Positions 1 to 8,210 of a stretch of 64,000 nucleotides of DNA are shown in pieces. The position numbers were made by a program, and so were the translations under genes. How positions within the stretch are numbered: position 1 is the first letter of the stretch; the number at the start of each line of letters is the position of its first letter. The stretch is from Robiginitalea biformata HTCC2501. Lineage in GTDB: Bacteria; Bacteroidota; Bacteroidia; Flavobacteriales; Flavobacteriaceae. The notes below the pieces were generated by a model. The model was not told where the DNA came from, made no database searches, and saw only the letters and a program-made list of their open reading frames with translations. Location of the stretch: the NCBI RefSeq assembly GCF_000024125.1, contig NC_013222.1, forward strand, positions 744,001 to 808,000, written 5' to 3'.

Positions 1-746
1 TTCACGCCCCCGTAAATAAATAACTCCAGGTTGGGGAACAATTCGCCCACATCCTTCCCGGTGCGCTCCCGCAATTTTTCAAAGTACATCTGCACCCAGG
101 AAGGGATCCCCGCAATGACGGTCATGTCTTCCTCCACCGTTTCATCCACGATCCGGTCTACCTTGGTCTCCCAGTCTTCAATGCAATTGGTCTCCCAGCT
201 GGGCAGGCGGTTTTTCTGCAGGTACCCGGGTACGAAATGGGCCGAGATACCGGATAACCTCCCAACCTTGATGCCGTTCTTTTCCTGGAGTTCCGGGCTG
301 CCTTGCAGGAAGATCATCTTCCCATCCACAAAGGCGGCCCGACCCGTCCGGTGGATATAGCTCAGGATTGCATTCCGGGAGGCGCGTACCTGTTCCCGGA
401 TGGAAGGCCGGGTAATCGGGATGTACTTGGCCCCGGAAGTAGTCCCGGAAGTCTTGGCAAAATAGAGGGGCCTGCCGGGCCAGAGGATGTCTTCCTTCCC
501 TTCCAGGGCGGGCAGCACCCAGGGTTTCAGTTCCTCGTAATCCCGGATCGGGACGCGGGAGGCAAAATCCTCATACGTGTTGATGTCGCCGAAATCGTGA
601 TCCTTTCCGAATTGGGTCGCCCGGCCCTGCCGCAGCAATTCCCGGAAAACCTTGAGTTGGGCAGCCTGGGGGTTGCGCACCCACCGCCGGGACCGGTAAT
701 GGACAGTTGCTGCAAAAATCCGCGCTGCCAGGGCCTTCAGGGACAT
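1..746 (-). CDS. GH3 auxin-responsive promoter family protein (C-terminus cut off by window edge)
   Basis: Reading the minus strand from an ATG at 746 gives about 248 residues with no stop before the window edge, so the C-terminal part is missing. The start is MSLKALAARIF, and a clear AMP-binding loop (SGTTSG, residues 100-105, inside FAKTSGTTSGAKYIPIT) is followed by the GH3-type fold region. GH3-family proteins adenylate a carboxylic acid and join it to an amine; the substrate of the bacteroidetal members is not known. The start lies 5 nt after the stop of the M23 peptidase gene, so the two are probably co-transcribed. The family call is firm; the biochemical role is not. Confidence 0.85.
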   Translation of the reverse strand, partial: MSLKALAARIFAATVHYRSRRWVRNPQAAQLKVFRELLRQGRATQFGKDHDFGDINTYEDFASRVPIRDYEELKPWVLPALEGKEDILWPGRPLYFAKTSGTTSGAKYIPITRPSIREQVRASRNAILSYIHRTGRAAFVDGKMIFLQGSPELQEKNGIKVGRLSGISAHFVPGYLQKNRLPSWETNCIEDWETKVDRIVDETVEEDMTVIAGIPSWVQMYFEKLRERTGKDVGELFPNLELFIYGGV

Positions 747-751
747 AGAAA

Positions 752-1621
752 TCAATTAAAGTCGATGTAATTCAACGGGTTGACCGGGTTGCCGTTTTTC
801 CAGAGTTCAAAGTGCAGGTGCGGGCCCGTGGTAAGCTCCCCGGTGTTCCCTACCGAGGCGATGACCTCCCCGGAGCGGACGACTTCGCCCTGCTCTTTGG
901 CCAGCGACCCGTTGTGTTTGTATACGGAAAGGAGGCCGTCTTTATGCTCCAGGATAACCACGTAACCGGTGGCGGCCGTCCATTCGGAGAAGATGACCGT
1001 CCCGTTGGCAACCGCTTTCACCGGGGTGTCCCGGGGGGCTACCACGTCCACCGCATAGTGCCGGCCTTTGGGGTCGTACCCCTGGGTGACCGTCCCGGTA
1101 AGGGGGGCAAACAACAGGGTGCTCCCGTCGGCGCTCGGCCGTTCGAACAAATTGTACTTGTCCTCTAGGGCCACCTGTGCCCGCAGGACGCTGTCTTCGC
1201 GGATCGGGCTCAGGTCTACCTGGGCGGGATCGATTTTAAAAGGCTCGAAAACGGAGTCCCGGTTGCTCTGGTTATTTTCGATGTCCCCCCGGAGGACTTT
1301 GCGGATGTTATCAATATACCTATTGGTATAGTTGAGAACGGTTACCAGGGAATCCGTGGTATAGGTAAGCTCGGTAGCCTGTCGTTTCAGGGCGGTGGAG
1401 GAATAGCCGGGGATATATTCCCGCAGCGGGGTGAAGGCAATCAGCAGGGTAGTCAGCGCAATAAGGCCAATGACGGCCAGGGACCCGGATACAAATACAT
1501 TCAGCCGGCTCAGTTTAAAGGATATCTTCTCCTCAAAAGTGTTCTCGTTCAGGATAACCAGCCGATACTTGTGCAAGAGTTTGCGCCTGATCTCCTTCCG
1601 TCGTTTATCTTTCTTCGCCAT
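752..1621 (-). CDS. M23 family metallopeptidase, membrane-anchored
   Basis: A 289-residue cell-wall hydrolase of the lysostaphin/LytM type. A basic cytoplasmic tail (1-40) is followed by one membrane segment (about 41-63), a short helical linker, and an M23 domain from about 168 to the end. Zinc ligands are visible as H188 and D192 (HYAVD) and H270, with H268, in GPHLHFEL, so the site looks intact and the enzyme is probably active in the periplasm, cutting peptide cross-links. It heads a two-gene minus-strand unit with the GH3 gene and diverges from tatA. Active M23 enzymes of this shape act in growth or division; which one is not visible here. Confidence 0.88.
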   Translation of the reverse strand: MAKKDKRRKEIRRKLLHKYRLVILNENTFEEKISFKLSRLNVFVSGSLAVIGLIALTTLLIAFTPLREYIPGYSSTALKRQATELTYTTDSLVTVLNYTNRYIDNIRKVLRGDIENNQSNRDSVFEPFKIDPAQVDLSPIREDSVLRAQVALEDKYNLFERPSADGSTLLFAPLTGTVTQGYDPKGRHYAVDVVAPRDTPVKAVANGTVIFSEWTAATGYVVILEHKDGLLSVYKHNGSLAKEQGEVVRSGEVIASVGNTGELTTGPHLHFELWKNGNPVNPLNYIDFN

Positions 1622-1701
1622 GGATCGGGAGTCAAATCGAGATGATTTGTCTAAAATAAGGCTTCTGCCACAATAAAACGGGCAGGAATATGTTTTTTCA
1701 T

Positions 1702-1709
1702 TACCTTTA
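1702..1709 (+). promoter_or_regulatory. Possible -7 box (TACCTTTA) for tatA
   Basis: TACCTTTA matches the Bacteroidota -7 consensus TAnnTTTG except for the last base and lies 21 nt before the tatA start. No convincing TTG was found at the -33 spacing, so this is a weak call. Confidence 0.3.
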
Positions 1710-1730
1710 CATTCCTAAAATGAAGCAGGC

Positions 1731-1913
1731 ATGAATGCACTTTTATTATTCTTAGCAATTGGGCCCTGGCAGATTGCCATCATCGTCCTGGTGGTATTGT
1801 TGTTGTTCGGCGGAAAGAAAATCCCCGAGCTGATGCGCGGATTGGGCAGCGGGATCAAAGAATTCAAGGATGCCTCCCGCGAAGACGAAAAGCTGGACGA
1901 AAAGAAAGACTGA
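1731..1913 (+). CDS. tatA: Twin-arginine translocase subunit TatA/TatE
   Basis: A 60-residue protein with the classic Tat layout: a short N-terminal hydrophobic helix (about 9-26), the hinge [20 protein letters not shown] with the conserved Phe-Gly pair, and a charged amphipathic and acidic/basic tail ending DEKKD. TatA oligomers form the pathway through which folded proteins with twin-arginine signals cross the inner membrane. It stands alone here, divergent from the M23 peptidase gene and followed by a strong terminator; tatC is not in the window. Length is typical for flavobacterial TatA. Confidence 0.93.
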   Translation: MNALLLFLAIGPWQIAIIVLVVLLLFGGKKIPELMRGLGSGIKEFKDASREDEKLDEKKD

Positions 1914-2255
1914 ATTTTCGGAACGGTCGGGATTCCACCGCACATTCCGGATTGAATTTGATATTGTATAAGCACCCTGCAGGGTGCTTTTTTTATTCCC
2001 GTCCCTTTCCTTTTTTTCACGCCTATGCCCGCCAAACCCACCCTGTTCCGTTTGTCGATCAGGCCCGTGATGCTGCCAGCGCAGGCCCGTTTTCACCCGC
2101 CACTAATCCCCTCAAAACCACAACAAATCCCCATTCACGACGTAATTCCCCGGGTTCACAACAAAAAGTTACCCCCCGGTACGGGATGCCTTATTTTCGG
2201 GGCATGCAGACGAACGGGCTGAATTCCGTTTCGAGCACCCTCATAACCGACCCCG
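1914..2255 (+). other. Gene-free stretch between tatA and the OmpA-family gene
   Basis: About 340 nt. It holds the tatA terminator at 1970-1995. The remainder, of about 260 nt, shows no coding region that I can support. It should contain the promoter of the OmpA-family gene; TATTTTCG near 2190 is a poor match to TAnnTTTG. Confidence 0.6.
1970..1995 (+). terminator. Rho-independent terminator of tatA
   Basis: A perfect inverted repeat GCACCCTG/CAGGGTGC (1972-1987) is followed at once by seven T residues. It lies 58 nt after the tatA stop. Confidence 0.9.
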
Positions 2256-4808
2256 ATGAAGAACCCGTTAAAAATTTGGTTGGCAGCCGGCTGCCTGATC
2301 TTCGCGAGTATGCTGCCGGCCCAGGAATCGCCCCGGGCCGAATGGGCGGCTGCGTCCCCGGCCTCTGTTGGCAACAGCCCGGCTGCTGCCGATGCCGATT
2401 ATGAAGCGGGCCTTCCGGCGGAGCGTACGAATATTTTTGACGAAGCGGCTTTTACCGCGCGCGCCAGCGAGGCCGGGATCCCCGTGCGTCGCTTTGGCCG
2501 GCCAGCCTCCGTATCCGACGGCTTTTATCTGATTGTCGGGGTGTTCAAGGAGGGCAAAAACCTCCGGCGTTCGGTGAGGAAACTAAAGCGCCAGGGCCTG
2601 GATGCGGGCAGCTTCATCAACCCGGAAAACAACCTGAACTACGTCTACGCCTCCCACTATACAATCCCGGAAGAAGCGCTCCTGGGGGCTACCAGCCAAC
2701 TGGATGGAAACTATCAGGGAGACTTGTGGATCCTGATCAACGGGGAAATTTCCCCGGCACCGGAACTCCGGGCGCCCGCCGACGAGTTCTCGGCAGGCAC
2801 CAGCCCCGGGATTGCAGGAAAGGAATCCGCAATGGGGCAAGCCGGCCGGCAAGCCGCGGCAGAAACGCCCATACAGGTATCAACCGGGCAGGGAACCCCC
2901 CAGCAGACCAACCGAACCGTATTGTTGCAGCGGGCAGACCGTTATTTCGATATCATGTGGTATGCGGAGGCGGCCCGCCTGTACGAGCAGTTGCTCGACC
3001 GGGACGAGAATGCCTACTCTTTTGAGATTATTCGCAAAGTGGCGGACGCCCATTATTTCAATACGGATATGGAGCGCGCCTACCACTGGTACGACATCCT
3101 CTACGACCGGTACGGGGACGAGATGAGCGCCGCCAACCTCTTTAAGTACGCACACGCCCTGAAGGGCAACGGCAAATACGGCCGGGCCCGTCGGATTATG
3201 CGGCTGTACGACAAGGTGACGGACGCAGGCAGGTCGGGGGAGGCAGGCCAGAACCGGTTGCTGCGCGAAACGGTAATGGACAATATCCTGAACCGGGAGG
3301 CCGCATACGGCATCCGGAACCTGGATGTCAATTCGAAGTACTCGGAATTCGGGCCGATGTTCTACCAGGAAGACCAAATCGTATTTGCGTCGTCCGTGGA
3401 TTCCGCGTTCTTTCATACCAGAAGGTATAAATGGAACAACCAGCCCTACCTGGACCTCTATGTTTCCCGCTTGAATGCGGAGGGGGACAACCTGGAACAC
3501 GGGGTGAAGTTTTCAAAAACCCTGAATACAAAATACCACGAGGCCGGAGTGGCCTTTTCCCCGGACAAACAAACGGTATATTTTACCCGAAACAATTACG
3601 GGAAAAGGCTCCGCCGGGACAAGAACGGCGTAAACCACCTGAAACTCTACCGCTCCCGGAAGGTCGGGGATGAGTGGACGGAGGCCGAGGAACTCCCTTT
3701 CAACGGGGAGAGCTATTCCACCGGCCACCCGGCCCTGAGCCCGGACGGGAAGCAGCTGTATTTTGTTTCCGACATGCCGGGTACCATCGGGGGAACGGAT
3801 ATTTTTGTGGTAGACGTCCTCGGGGACGGGACATTCTCGGAACCCCGGAACCTGGGGCCGGGTATCAACACCCCTCAAAAGGAAATGTTCCCGTTTATCA
3901 CCGGGCGGAAACTCTACTTCTCCTCCAACGGCCACGTTGGCCTGGGAGGCCTGGACATTTTTCAGGTTTCCTTCGACGAGGAAATCGGGTTCCTGGAGGT
4001 GGAAAACCTCGGGCAACCCATCAACAGTAAAAAGGACGATTTCTCCTATATCGTGGACGAGGCCACCCAAAAGGGGTTTTTTGCCTCCAACCGGGTGGGT
4101 GGCAAAGGGGATGACGACCTGTATTCCTTCCAGCGCCTGTTGCCGGAGGAAACCAACGAGAACGCCATTGCCGGCGTGGTGACGGACCTTGTAACCGGGG
4201 ATGCGATTCCCGAAGCCCTGGTCACCCTCCTGGATGCGAATAACCGGAAACTTAAGGAAATTGTCACGGAGGCCGATGGAAGTTTTGTCTTCCAGGACCT
4301 GGACAGCAATACGCGCTACCGAATCCTGGTGGAAAAAGCAACGTATTCCGAGCAACAGGAAGAGGTCGCCACCCGGGACAACGAGCAGGTAGACGTGGAA
4401 CTGCCCATGAGGAAACTCCAGGAACGGATCGTCGTGGAGGACGGGGTCCGCAAACTCAAGACCGGACCGATCTACTTTAATTTCGACAAACACAACATCC
4501 GCTCCGATGCCGCCGAAGAACTCGACAAGCTCGTTGCCGTGATGCAGGAATACCCGAGTATGGTGATTGCCATCGAATCCCATACAGATTCCCGGGGAAG
4601 CAGCGTTTACAACCGCTACCTCTCCGATCTCAGGGCCAAGTCCACGCGCGCCTACCTGATCGAGAACGGCATCGACCCGTCACGGATCCAGAGCGCCAAG
4701 GGGTACGGAGAAGACCGGTTGCTGAACGATTGCGACGGTAGCGTCCGTTGTACCTCCCAACAGCACCAGCTCAACCGCCGGTCCGAATTCATCGTCGTGG
4801 ACATGTAG
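2256..4808 (+). CDS. OmpA-family envelope protein with SPOR-like, PD40 and carboxypeptidase-regulatory domains
   Basis: 850 residues. A signal peptide (1-23, ending MLPAQ) is followed by a SPOR-like module at about 89-161 (starts DGFYLIVGVFKEG, ends GDLWILI), a TPR-like helical part (about 220-340), WD40-like PD40 beta-propeller repeats (SPDKQTVYFTRNN, SPDGKQLYFVSDMPG, GRKLYFSSNGH), a carboxypeptidase-regulatory-like domain (about 640-715), and a C-terminal OmpA peptidoglycan-binding domain (FNFDKHNIR, then SHTDSRGS and the RA..YL.ENGI helix). It should sit in the periplasm tied to peptidoglycan and the outer membrane. PD40-OmpA proteins accompany PorP/SprF and type IX systems in many Bacteroidota. 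Here the SPOR-like module is shared with the SprD homologue at 27029, which suggests a linked role (inference). Confidence 0.88.
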   Translation: MKNPLKIWLAAGCLIFASMLPAQESPRAEWAAASPASVGNSPAAADADYEAGLPAERTNIFDEAAFTARASEAGIPVRRFGRPASVSDGFYLIVGVFKEGKNLRRSVRKLKRQGLDAGSFINPENNLNYVYASHYTIPEEALLGATSQLDGNYQGDLWILINGEISPAPELRAPADEFSAGTSPGIAGKESAMGQAGRQAAAETPIQVSTGQGTPQQTNRTVLLQRADRYFDIMWYAEAARLYEQLLDRDENAYSFEIIRKVADAHYFNTDMERAYHWYDILYDRYGDEMSAANLFKYAHALKGNGKYGRARRIMRLYDKVTDAGRSGEAGQNRLLRETVMDNILNREAAYGIRNLDVNSKYSEFGPMFYQEDQIVFASSVDSAFFHTRRYKWNNQPYLDLYVSRLNAEGDNLEHGVKFSKTLNTKYHEAGVAFSPDKQTVYFTRNNYGKRLRRDKNGVNHLKLYRSRKVGDEWTEAEELPFNGESYSTGHPALSPDGKQLYFVSDMPGTIGGTDIFVVDVLGDGTFSEPRNLGPGINTPQKEMFPFITGRKLYFSSNGHVGLGGLDIFQVSFDEEIGFLEVENLGQPINSKKDDFSYIVDEATQKGFFASNRVGGKGDDDLYSFQRLLPEETNENAIAGVVTDLVTGDAIPEALVTLLDANNRKLKEIVTEADGSFVFQDLDSNTRYRILVEKATYSEQQEEVATRDNEQVDVELPMRKLQERIVVEDGVRKLKTGPIYFNFDKHNIRSDAAEELDKLVAVMQEYPSMVIAIESHTDSRGSSVYNRYLSDLRAKSTRAYLIENGIDPSRIQSAKGYGEDRLLNDCDGSVRCTSQQHQLNRRSEFIVVDM

Positions 4809-4836
4809 TCCCGCCGTCGAGGACATGTAGTCCCGC
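4793..4836 (+). repeat. 22-bp tandem duplication across the OmpA-gene stop codon
   Basis: Positions 4793-4814 and 4815-4836 are identical except at one base (t4798/a4820). The first copy contains the last codons and the TAG of the OmpA-family gene. The second copy lies just after the stop and repeats the same codons and a second in-frame-looking ATG-TAG. Confidence 0.9.
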
Positions 4837-4855
4837 AAACTTTAAAGCCAAACAC

Positions 4856-5026
4856 ATGAAAACCATCACGCTTATCGCCGAAATCTACCGGGAGGCCTTC
4901 CAGGCTATCGGGTCCTTCGTGGTCCGCAATCTCTACAGGATCCTGTTCTGGTTCTGTTTTGCCTGCTATCTGATTGCCCTTTACGCTTTCATCTACCGGG
5001 TCGCCACGGGCTTTGCCTTTGATTGA
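4856..5026 (+). CDS. Small single-pass membrane protein (DUF6747-like), copy 1
   Basis: A 56-residue protein beginning MKTITLIAEIYREAF and ending YRVATGFAFD, starting 47 nt after the OmpA-family gene. An amphipathic N-terminal helix is followed by one hydrophobic segment (about 28-46, with WFCFACYLIALYAF). A longer upstream reading from 4748 exists but overlaps the OmpA gene and does not match the second copy, so I chose the ATG at 4856. The protein is of the same length as, and clearly related to, the product at 5220. I recall such short proteins as a conserved Flavobacteriaceae family without known function (DUF6747, from memory). Possibly in the same transcript as the OmpA gene. Confidence 0.8.
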   Translation: MKTITLIAEIYREAFQAIGSFVVRNLYRILFWFCFACYLIALYAFIYRVATGFAFD

Positions 5027-5219
5027 CGTCTCCCAGCCCCGGTAAGACTGCGGGCTACGGCTTTGTCCCCGCCCTGTTCGTCGAATATTTAAACCCTTCG
5101 CCGAACAGACGTACAATCCGTCCCGCTTTGACTAATTTTTCCGTGCTTTACCCGATTTTTAAGGGATTCGCCAGGCGTCCGTTGATCTTTGACCCTGTAG
5201 AACCACTTAAAAGCCCCCT

Positions 5220-5390
5220 ATGGAAAAATTATTACTCCTTAAAGAAATTTACCTGGAAGCATTTCGCAACTGGACCAACCTGATCCTGCAGCGCTATTTC
5301 AAGGCCTTTTCCTGGTTTTGTTTTGCGCTCTGGATAGTGACCATGTACGCCTTTATTTTCCGGGTTTCCACCGGATACGCGTTTGACTGA
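5220..5390 (+). CDS. Small single-pass membrane protein (DUF6747-like), copy 2
   Basis: A 56-residue protein beginning MEKLLLLKEIYLEAF and ending FRVSTGYAFD. It aligns without gaps to the product at 4856: shared EIY.EAF near the N-terminus, WFCFA at 32-36, YAF.(F/Y)RV.TG.AFD at the C-terminus. One membrane helix (about 28-46). It is separated from copy 1 by 193 nt, which contain a near-match to a -7 box (GATCTTTG, 5184-5191), so it may be separately transcribed, and it is followed by a strong terminator. Function unknown; the conserved C-terminal TG(F/Y)AFD tail suggests a specific partner. Confidence 0.85.
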   Translation: MEKLLLLKEIYLEAFRNWTNLILQRYFKAFSWFCFALWIVTMYAFIFRVSTGYAFD

Positions 5391-5410
5391 TCGGGTGTGT
5401 TACAATTAAA

Positions 5411-5442
5411 AAAAGCCCTGCGGTTCGCAGGGCTTTTTTTTG
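5411..5442 (+). terminator. Bidirectional terminator after the small membrane protein gene
   Basis: Stem AGCCCTGCG/(C)GCAGGGCT around a short loop, flanked by an A-run on the left and eight T residues on the right. It can serve both this gene and the convergent DUF4837 gene. Confidence 0.9.
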
Positions 5443-5481
5443 TCTTATGCGTCGGTCTTCAGCCCACGCGCATTATTCCGG

Positions 5482-6495
5482 CTACTTCGCCGCCGGGGCG
5501 GAATCCGCGGGGGAATTGCCGAAACGGACCGTCCGAAGGATGGCCTCCAGCTCAAACATATAGTCCCGCTTGTTGGTGGCAGGGGCAAAGGTAAATCCCT
5601 CCAGGACCAGTTTGCGGTTGTTCTCCGGGTCGTTGATGATGTAGGTCAGGAACGGGCCCGCCATCGGGTAATTGACGATTTCCCAGATCCCGCGTACCTC
5701 GGCTGCCGGCTTCCCCCCGACTTCTGCCGGAAATACAGACGGGGCAAAGGCCTTTTCGGTACCCATATAAGTTACCTTCCCGGGAACGTCCGGGCCCGGG
5801 ATGTACAGCTTTCCGATGGAATCGCGCATTCGGACGATATCGCGTACAAACGTACTGTCGTTGTCAAAACTGTCGCCCGGCATTTCGTAGGCAATGATAT
5901 TCATGCTTCCCTTCTGGATTTCCCGGTCGATCCAGACAAAGTTTTCCTCTTGTTTCCCCACCTTGTAGATGGACGGCAGGCGCAGGGTGACGCCAAACTT
6001 GTCCTGGAAGATAGTCTCCTTGCTGAGCGAGCGGCGGAAACGCTCCTGGGCCTCTTCCATCTCCATGGTGCGGATGCTGTCGATTATCTGGCCCGCATGG
6101 GTTTCGATTGCGGCCATAATCGCGGAATCCGAAGTCCCCTTGACCACCCCGACCATCTGGGGGGAGGCGTAGAGGTCGCTCTGCACCTGGGCCCCCGTCA
6201 CGCTGTCCCTAGAAACGTAAAGTACGGACCTCCGGTGGCGTGTGGTCCCCGTGAAAACAGAGGGCGGCATGTGTTCCAGGTTAAAGCGGGGTTCGTCCCA
6301 GGTCAGACCGATCAGGGGGGCGGCAAAATGTTCGCGGACCTTATCCCCGACCGCGCCTTCCCACATGGCGTTCGGCATGACCACTGCCACCGTGTTCAGG
6401 GCGCCGATGGAGCCCGGTTTGTATTTTTTCTTCGGGGTATCGTCACAGGCCGAAAAAACGGCTGCACATGCGATCAGGATAACTAGTTTTCTCAT
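5482..6495 (-). CDS. DUF4837 family lipoprotein
   Basis: 337 residues from the start MRKLVILIACAAVFSACDD, a clear lipoprotein signal with lipobox FSAC. The longer reading beginning at 6537 would place 14 residues ahead of the signal and was not chosen. The rest is a soluble alpha/beta protein without recognisable catalytic motifs. DUF4837 proteins are common in Flavobacteriia next to a LysM lytic transglycosylase, and that is the context here (29 nt downstream of it, same strand), which suggests a cell-envelope role. Molecular function unknown. Confidence 0.83.
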   Translation of the reverse strand: MRKLVILIACAAVFSACDDTPKKKYKPGSIGALNTVAVVMPNAMWEGAVGDKVREHFAAPLIGLTWDEPRFNLEHMPPSVFTGTTRHRRSVLYVSRDSVTGAQVQSDLYASPQMVGVVKGTSDSAIMAAIETHAGQIIDSIRTMEMEEAQERFRRSLSKETIFQDKFGVTLRLPSIYKVGKQEENFVWIDREIQKGSMNIIAYEMPGDSFDNDSTFVRDIVRMRDSIGKLYIPGPDVPGKVTYMGTEKAFAPSVFPAEVGGKPAAEVRGIWEIVNYPMAGPFLTYIINDPENNRKLVLEGFTFAPATNKRDYMFELEAILRTVRFGNSPADSAPAAK

Positions 6496-6524
6496 TTTCG
6501 ATCGGGTTCCTTTTAATGCGGGAA

Positions 6525-8102
6525 TCAGGAGGAGCAATTACAGAGTTTCAACCGGGTCCCGGGCTGCAGGTTGTTCCCGCGAATCCCGTTCCACTCCCGC
6601 AGGTTTTCAATGCTGATCCCCGGGTACTTCCGGGAAATCGTCCAGAGCGAATCCCCTTCGCGAACCACGTGGACACGGGGACCCTCCCCGGTATTACCCG
6701 CCACCTCAGCCCCGGATCCGGAGGCCTGGGCCTTTGGGGTGGTCACCGGTTTTCTGGGATAGATGGTCAGCCGCTGGCCAATCCGAAGGTCGTTGCTCCG
6801 CAGGCCGTTCCAGCGCTTAATCTGGCTGATGCCGACCCCGTAGCGTTCGGCGATCTTTCCGAGGTAGTCCCCGCTGCGCACCCGGTAGCGGATCCGGTCT
6901 TCGGCTTCCACCAGTTGCGGCAGGGCATTTTCCTTCTTTTTGAGTTCTTCCCGGGCCAGGGCATATACGGCCTCTTCGTTTGCGACAAAGGTGCCGATGG
7001 CCCTGCGGGGGAGCCGGAGCACGTAATTCTTCCCGTCGATTTTCGGGATGATCCCCAATTTGAAGGCCGGGTTGAGCATGGCGATTTCCTCTTTGTCCAC
7101 CCCGGTTACTCGCGCAATCTGGTCGAAGGTAAGCGTGGCCCGCACCCAAACGGTATCCGTTTCAAAATAAGGCCGTTCTGCCGGGGTAAAGCCCAGGCCG
7201 TGTTCGGCGGCGTATTCAAAAATATACATGGCCGCAAAGAAGGCGGGCACGTATCCGGCTGTCTCCCGCGGCAGGAAATTCCGCAGGTTCCAGTAATTCG
7301 TATAGCCCCCGGATCGCCGGATGGCTTTATTGACGTTCCCGGGGCCGGAATTGTAGGCGGCCAGGGCCAGGTCCCAGTCCCCGAAAATACCGTGGAGCCG
7401 CTTCAGGTACTGGGCGGCTGCCTCCGTAGATTCGATCGGGTCGTTGCGTTCGTCTACATAGCTGCTCACATCCAGGTCGTACATACGGCCGGTACTGTAC
7501 ATAAACTGCCAGAGCCCGGTGGCGCCCACGCGCGAACGCGCTTTCGGGTTCAGGGCCGATTCCACGATGGCCAGGTACTTGATCTCCAGCGGCAGGTCGT
7601 GCCGGTCCAGGGCCTCCTCAAACATCGGGAAGTAAAACTGGCTGGCCGTCAACATGCGTTCCATCAGGTCCCGTTTCCGGGTCAGGAAGGTTTTCACCAC
7701 GCTCTCCAGGGAGGTGCTGTAAACGATGTTAAACGGGGTCTTCTGGTTGAGTCGTTCCAGGCGGTCCTTGAACTCCTCCGTGTCGAAGGAGGGGATGCTG
7801 TCGGGGGCGTTTTCCAAAGCAGCCAACCGGACTTCCTCATACATCTCGGGAAAGCGTTCGGCAGCCTGCCGGAGTTCGCCCATCCAGAGGCTGTCATAAC
7901 GGGCGGCGAGTTCGTGGTCGCGCATACGGGCGGAATCCGTGGCCGAAAATGCCACTTCCGCCACATCTGCCAGACCGGCAACCCGGGCGGCCACCGGACG
8001 AGGTTTCAAGGTATCCGCGGGCCGGGTAACGGCCGTGGAATCGCCCTGCCCGAAGGCCGTGCCAAACAGGGCCAGAGCGCATACGACAAATAGCTTTTTC
8101 AT
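6525..8102 (-). CDS. MltD-like lytic transglycosylase with LysM domains
   Basis: 525 residues. A signal peptide (1-19, ending FGQ) is followed by a helical region, then an SLT goose-lysozyme-like domain with the probable catalytic Glu181 (AIVESALNP), ATGLWQFM and AAYNSGPGNV. A degenerate LysM-like stretch lies at about 321-364, and two good LysM domains at about 405-449 and 477-520. It cleaves glycan strands of peptidoglycan with anhydro-muramyl products and is bound to the wall by the LysM domains. It leads a two-gene unit with the DUF4837 lipoprotein. The extreme C-terminus LKLCNCSS is short and cysteine-rich, which is slightly unusual. Confidence 0.9.
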   Translation of the reverse strand: MKKLFVVCALALFGTAFGQGDSTAVTRPADTLKPRPVAARVAGLADVAEVAFSATDSARMRDHELAARYDSLWMGELRQAAERFPEMYEEVRLAALENAPDSIPSFDTEEFKDRLERLNQKTPFNIVYSTSLESVVKTFLTRKRDLMERMLTASQFYFPMFEEALDRHDLPLEIKYLAIVESALNPKARSRVGATGLWQFMYSTGRMYDLDVSSYVDERNDPIESTEAAAQYLKRLHGIFGDWDLALAAYNSGPGNVNKAIRRSGGYTNYWNLRNFLPRETAGYVPAFFAAMYIFEYAAEHGLGFTPAERPYFETDTVWVRATLTFDQIARVTGVDKEEIAMLNPAFKLGIIPKIDGKNYVLRLPRRAIGTFVANEEAVYALAREELKKKENALPQLVEAEDRIRYRVRSGDYLGKIAERYGVGISQIKRWNGLRSNDLRIGQRLTIYPRKPVTTPKAQASGSGAEVAGNTGEGPRVHVVREGDSLWTISRKYPGISIENLREWNGIRGNNLQPGTRLKLCNCSS

Positions 8103-8210
8103 TTGATTTCCAGCGTGTTTGAAGTGGGGGTTAGCGAAAATCGCATAATTTTATATAAGAACGAAATTTTTGCCGTTAAAGTGCGGCAACCCCCCTTTTG
8201 GTTGAGGGAA

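Noticed and set aside
6516..8093. Plus-strand frame of 525 codons opposite the lytic transglycosylase
   Set aside because: Exact shadow of the real gene; histidine/proline-rich and without any recognisable domain.
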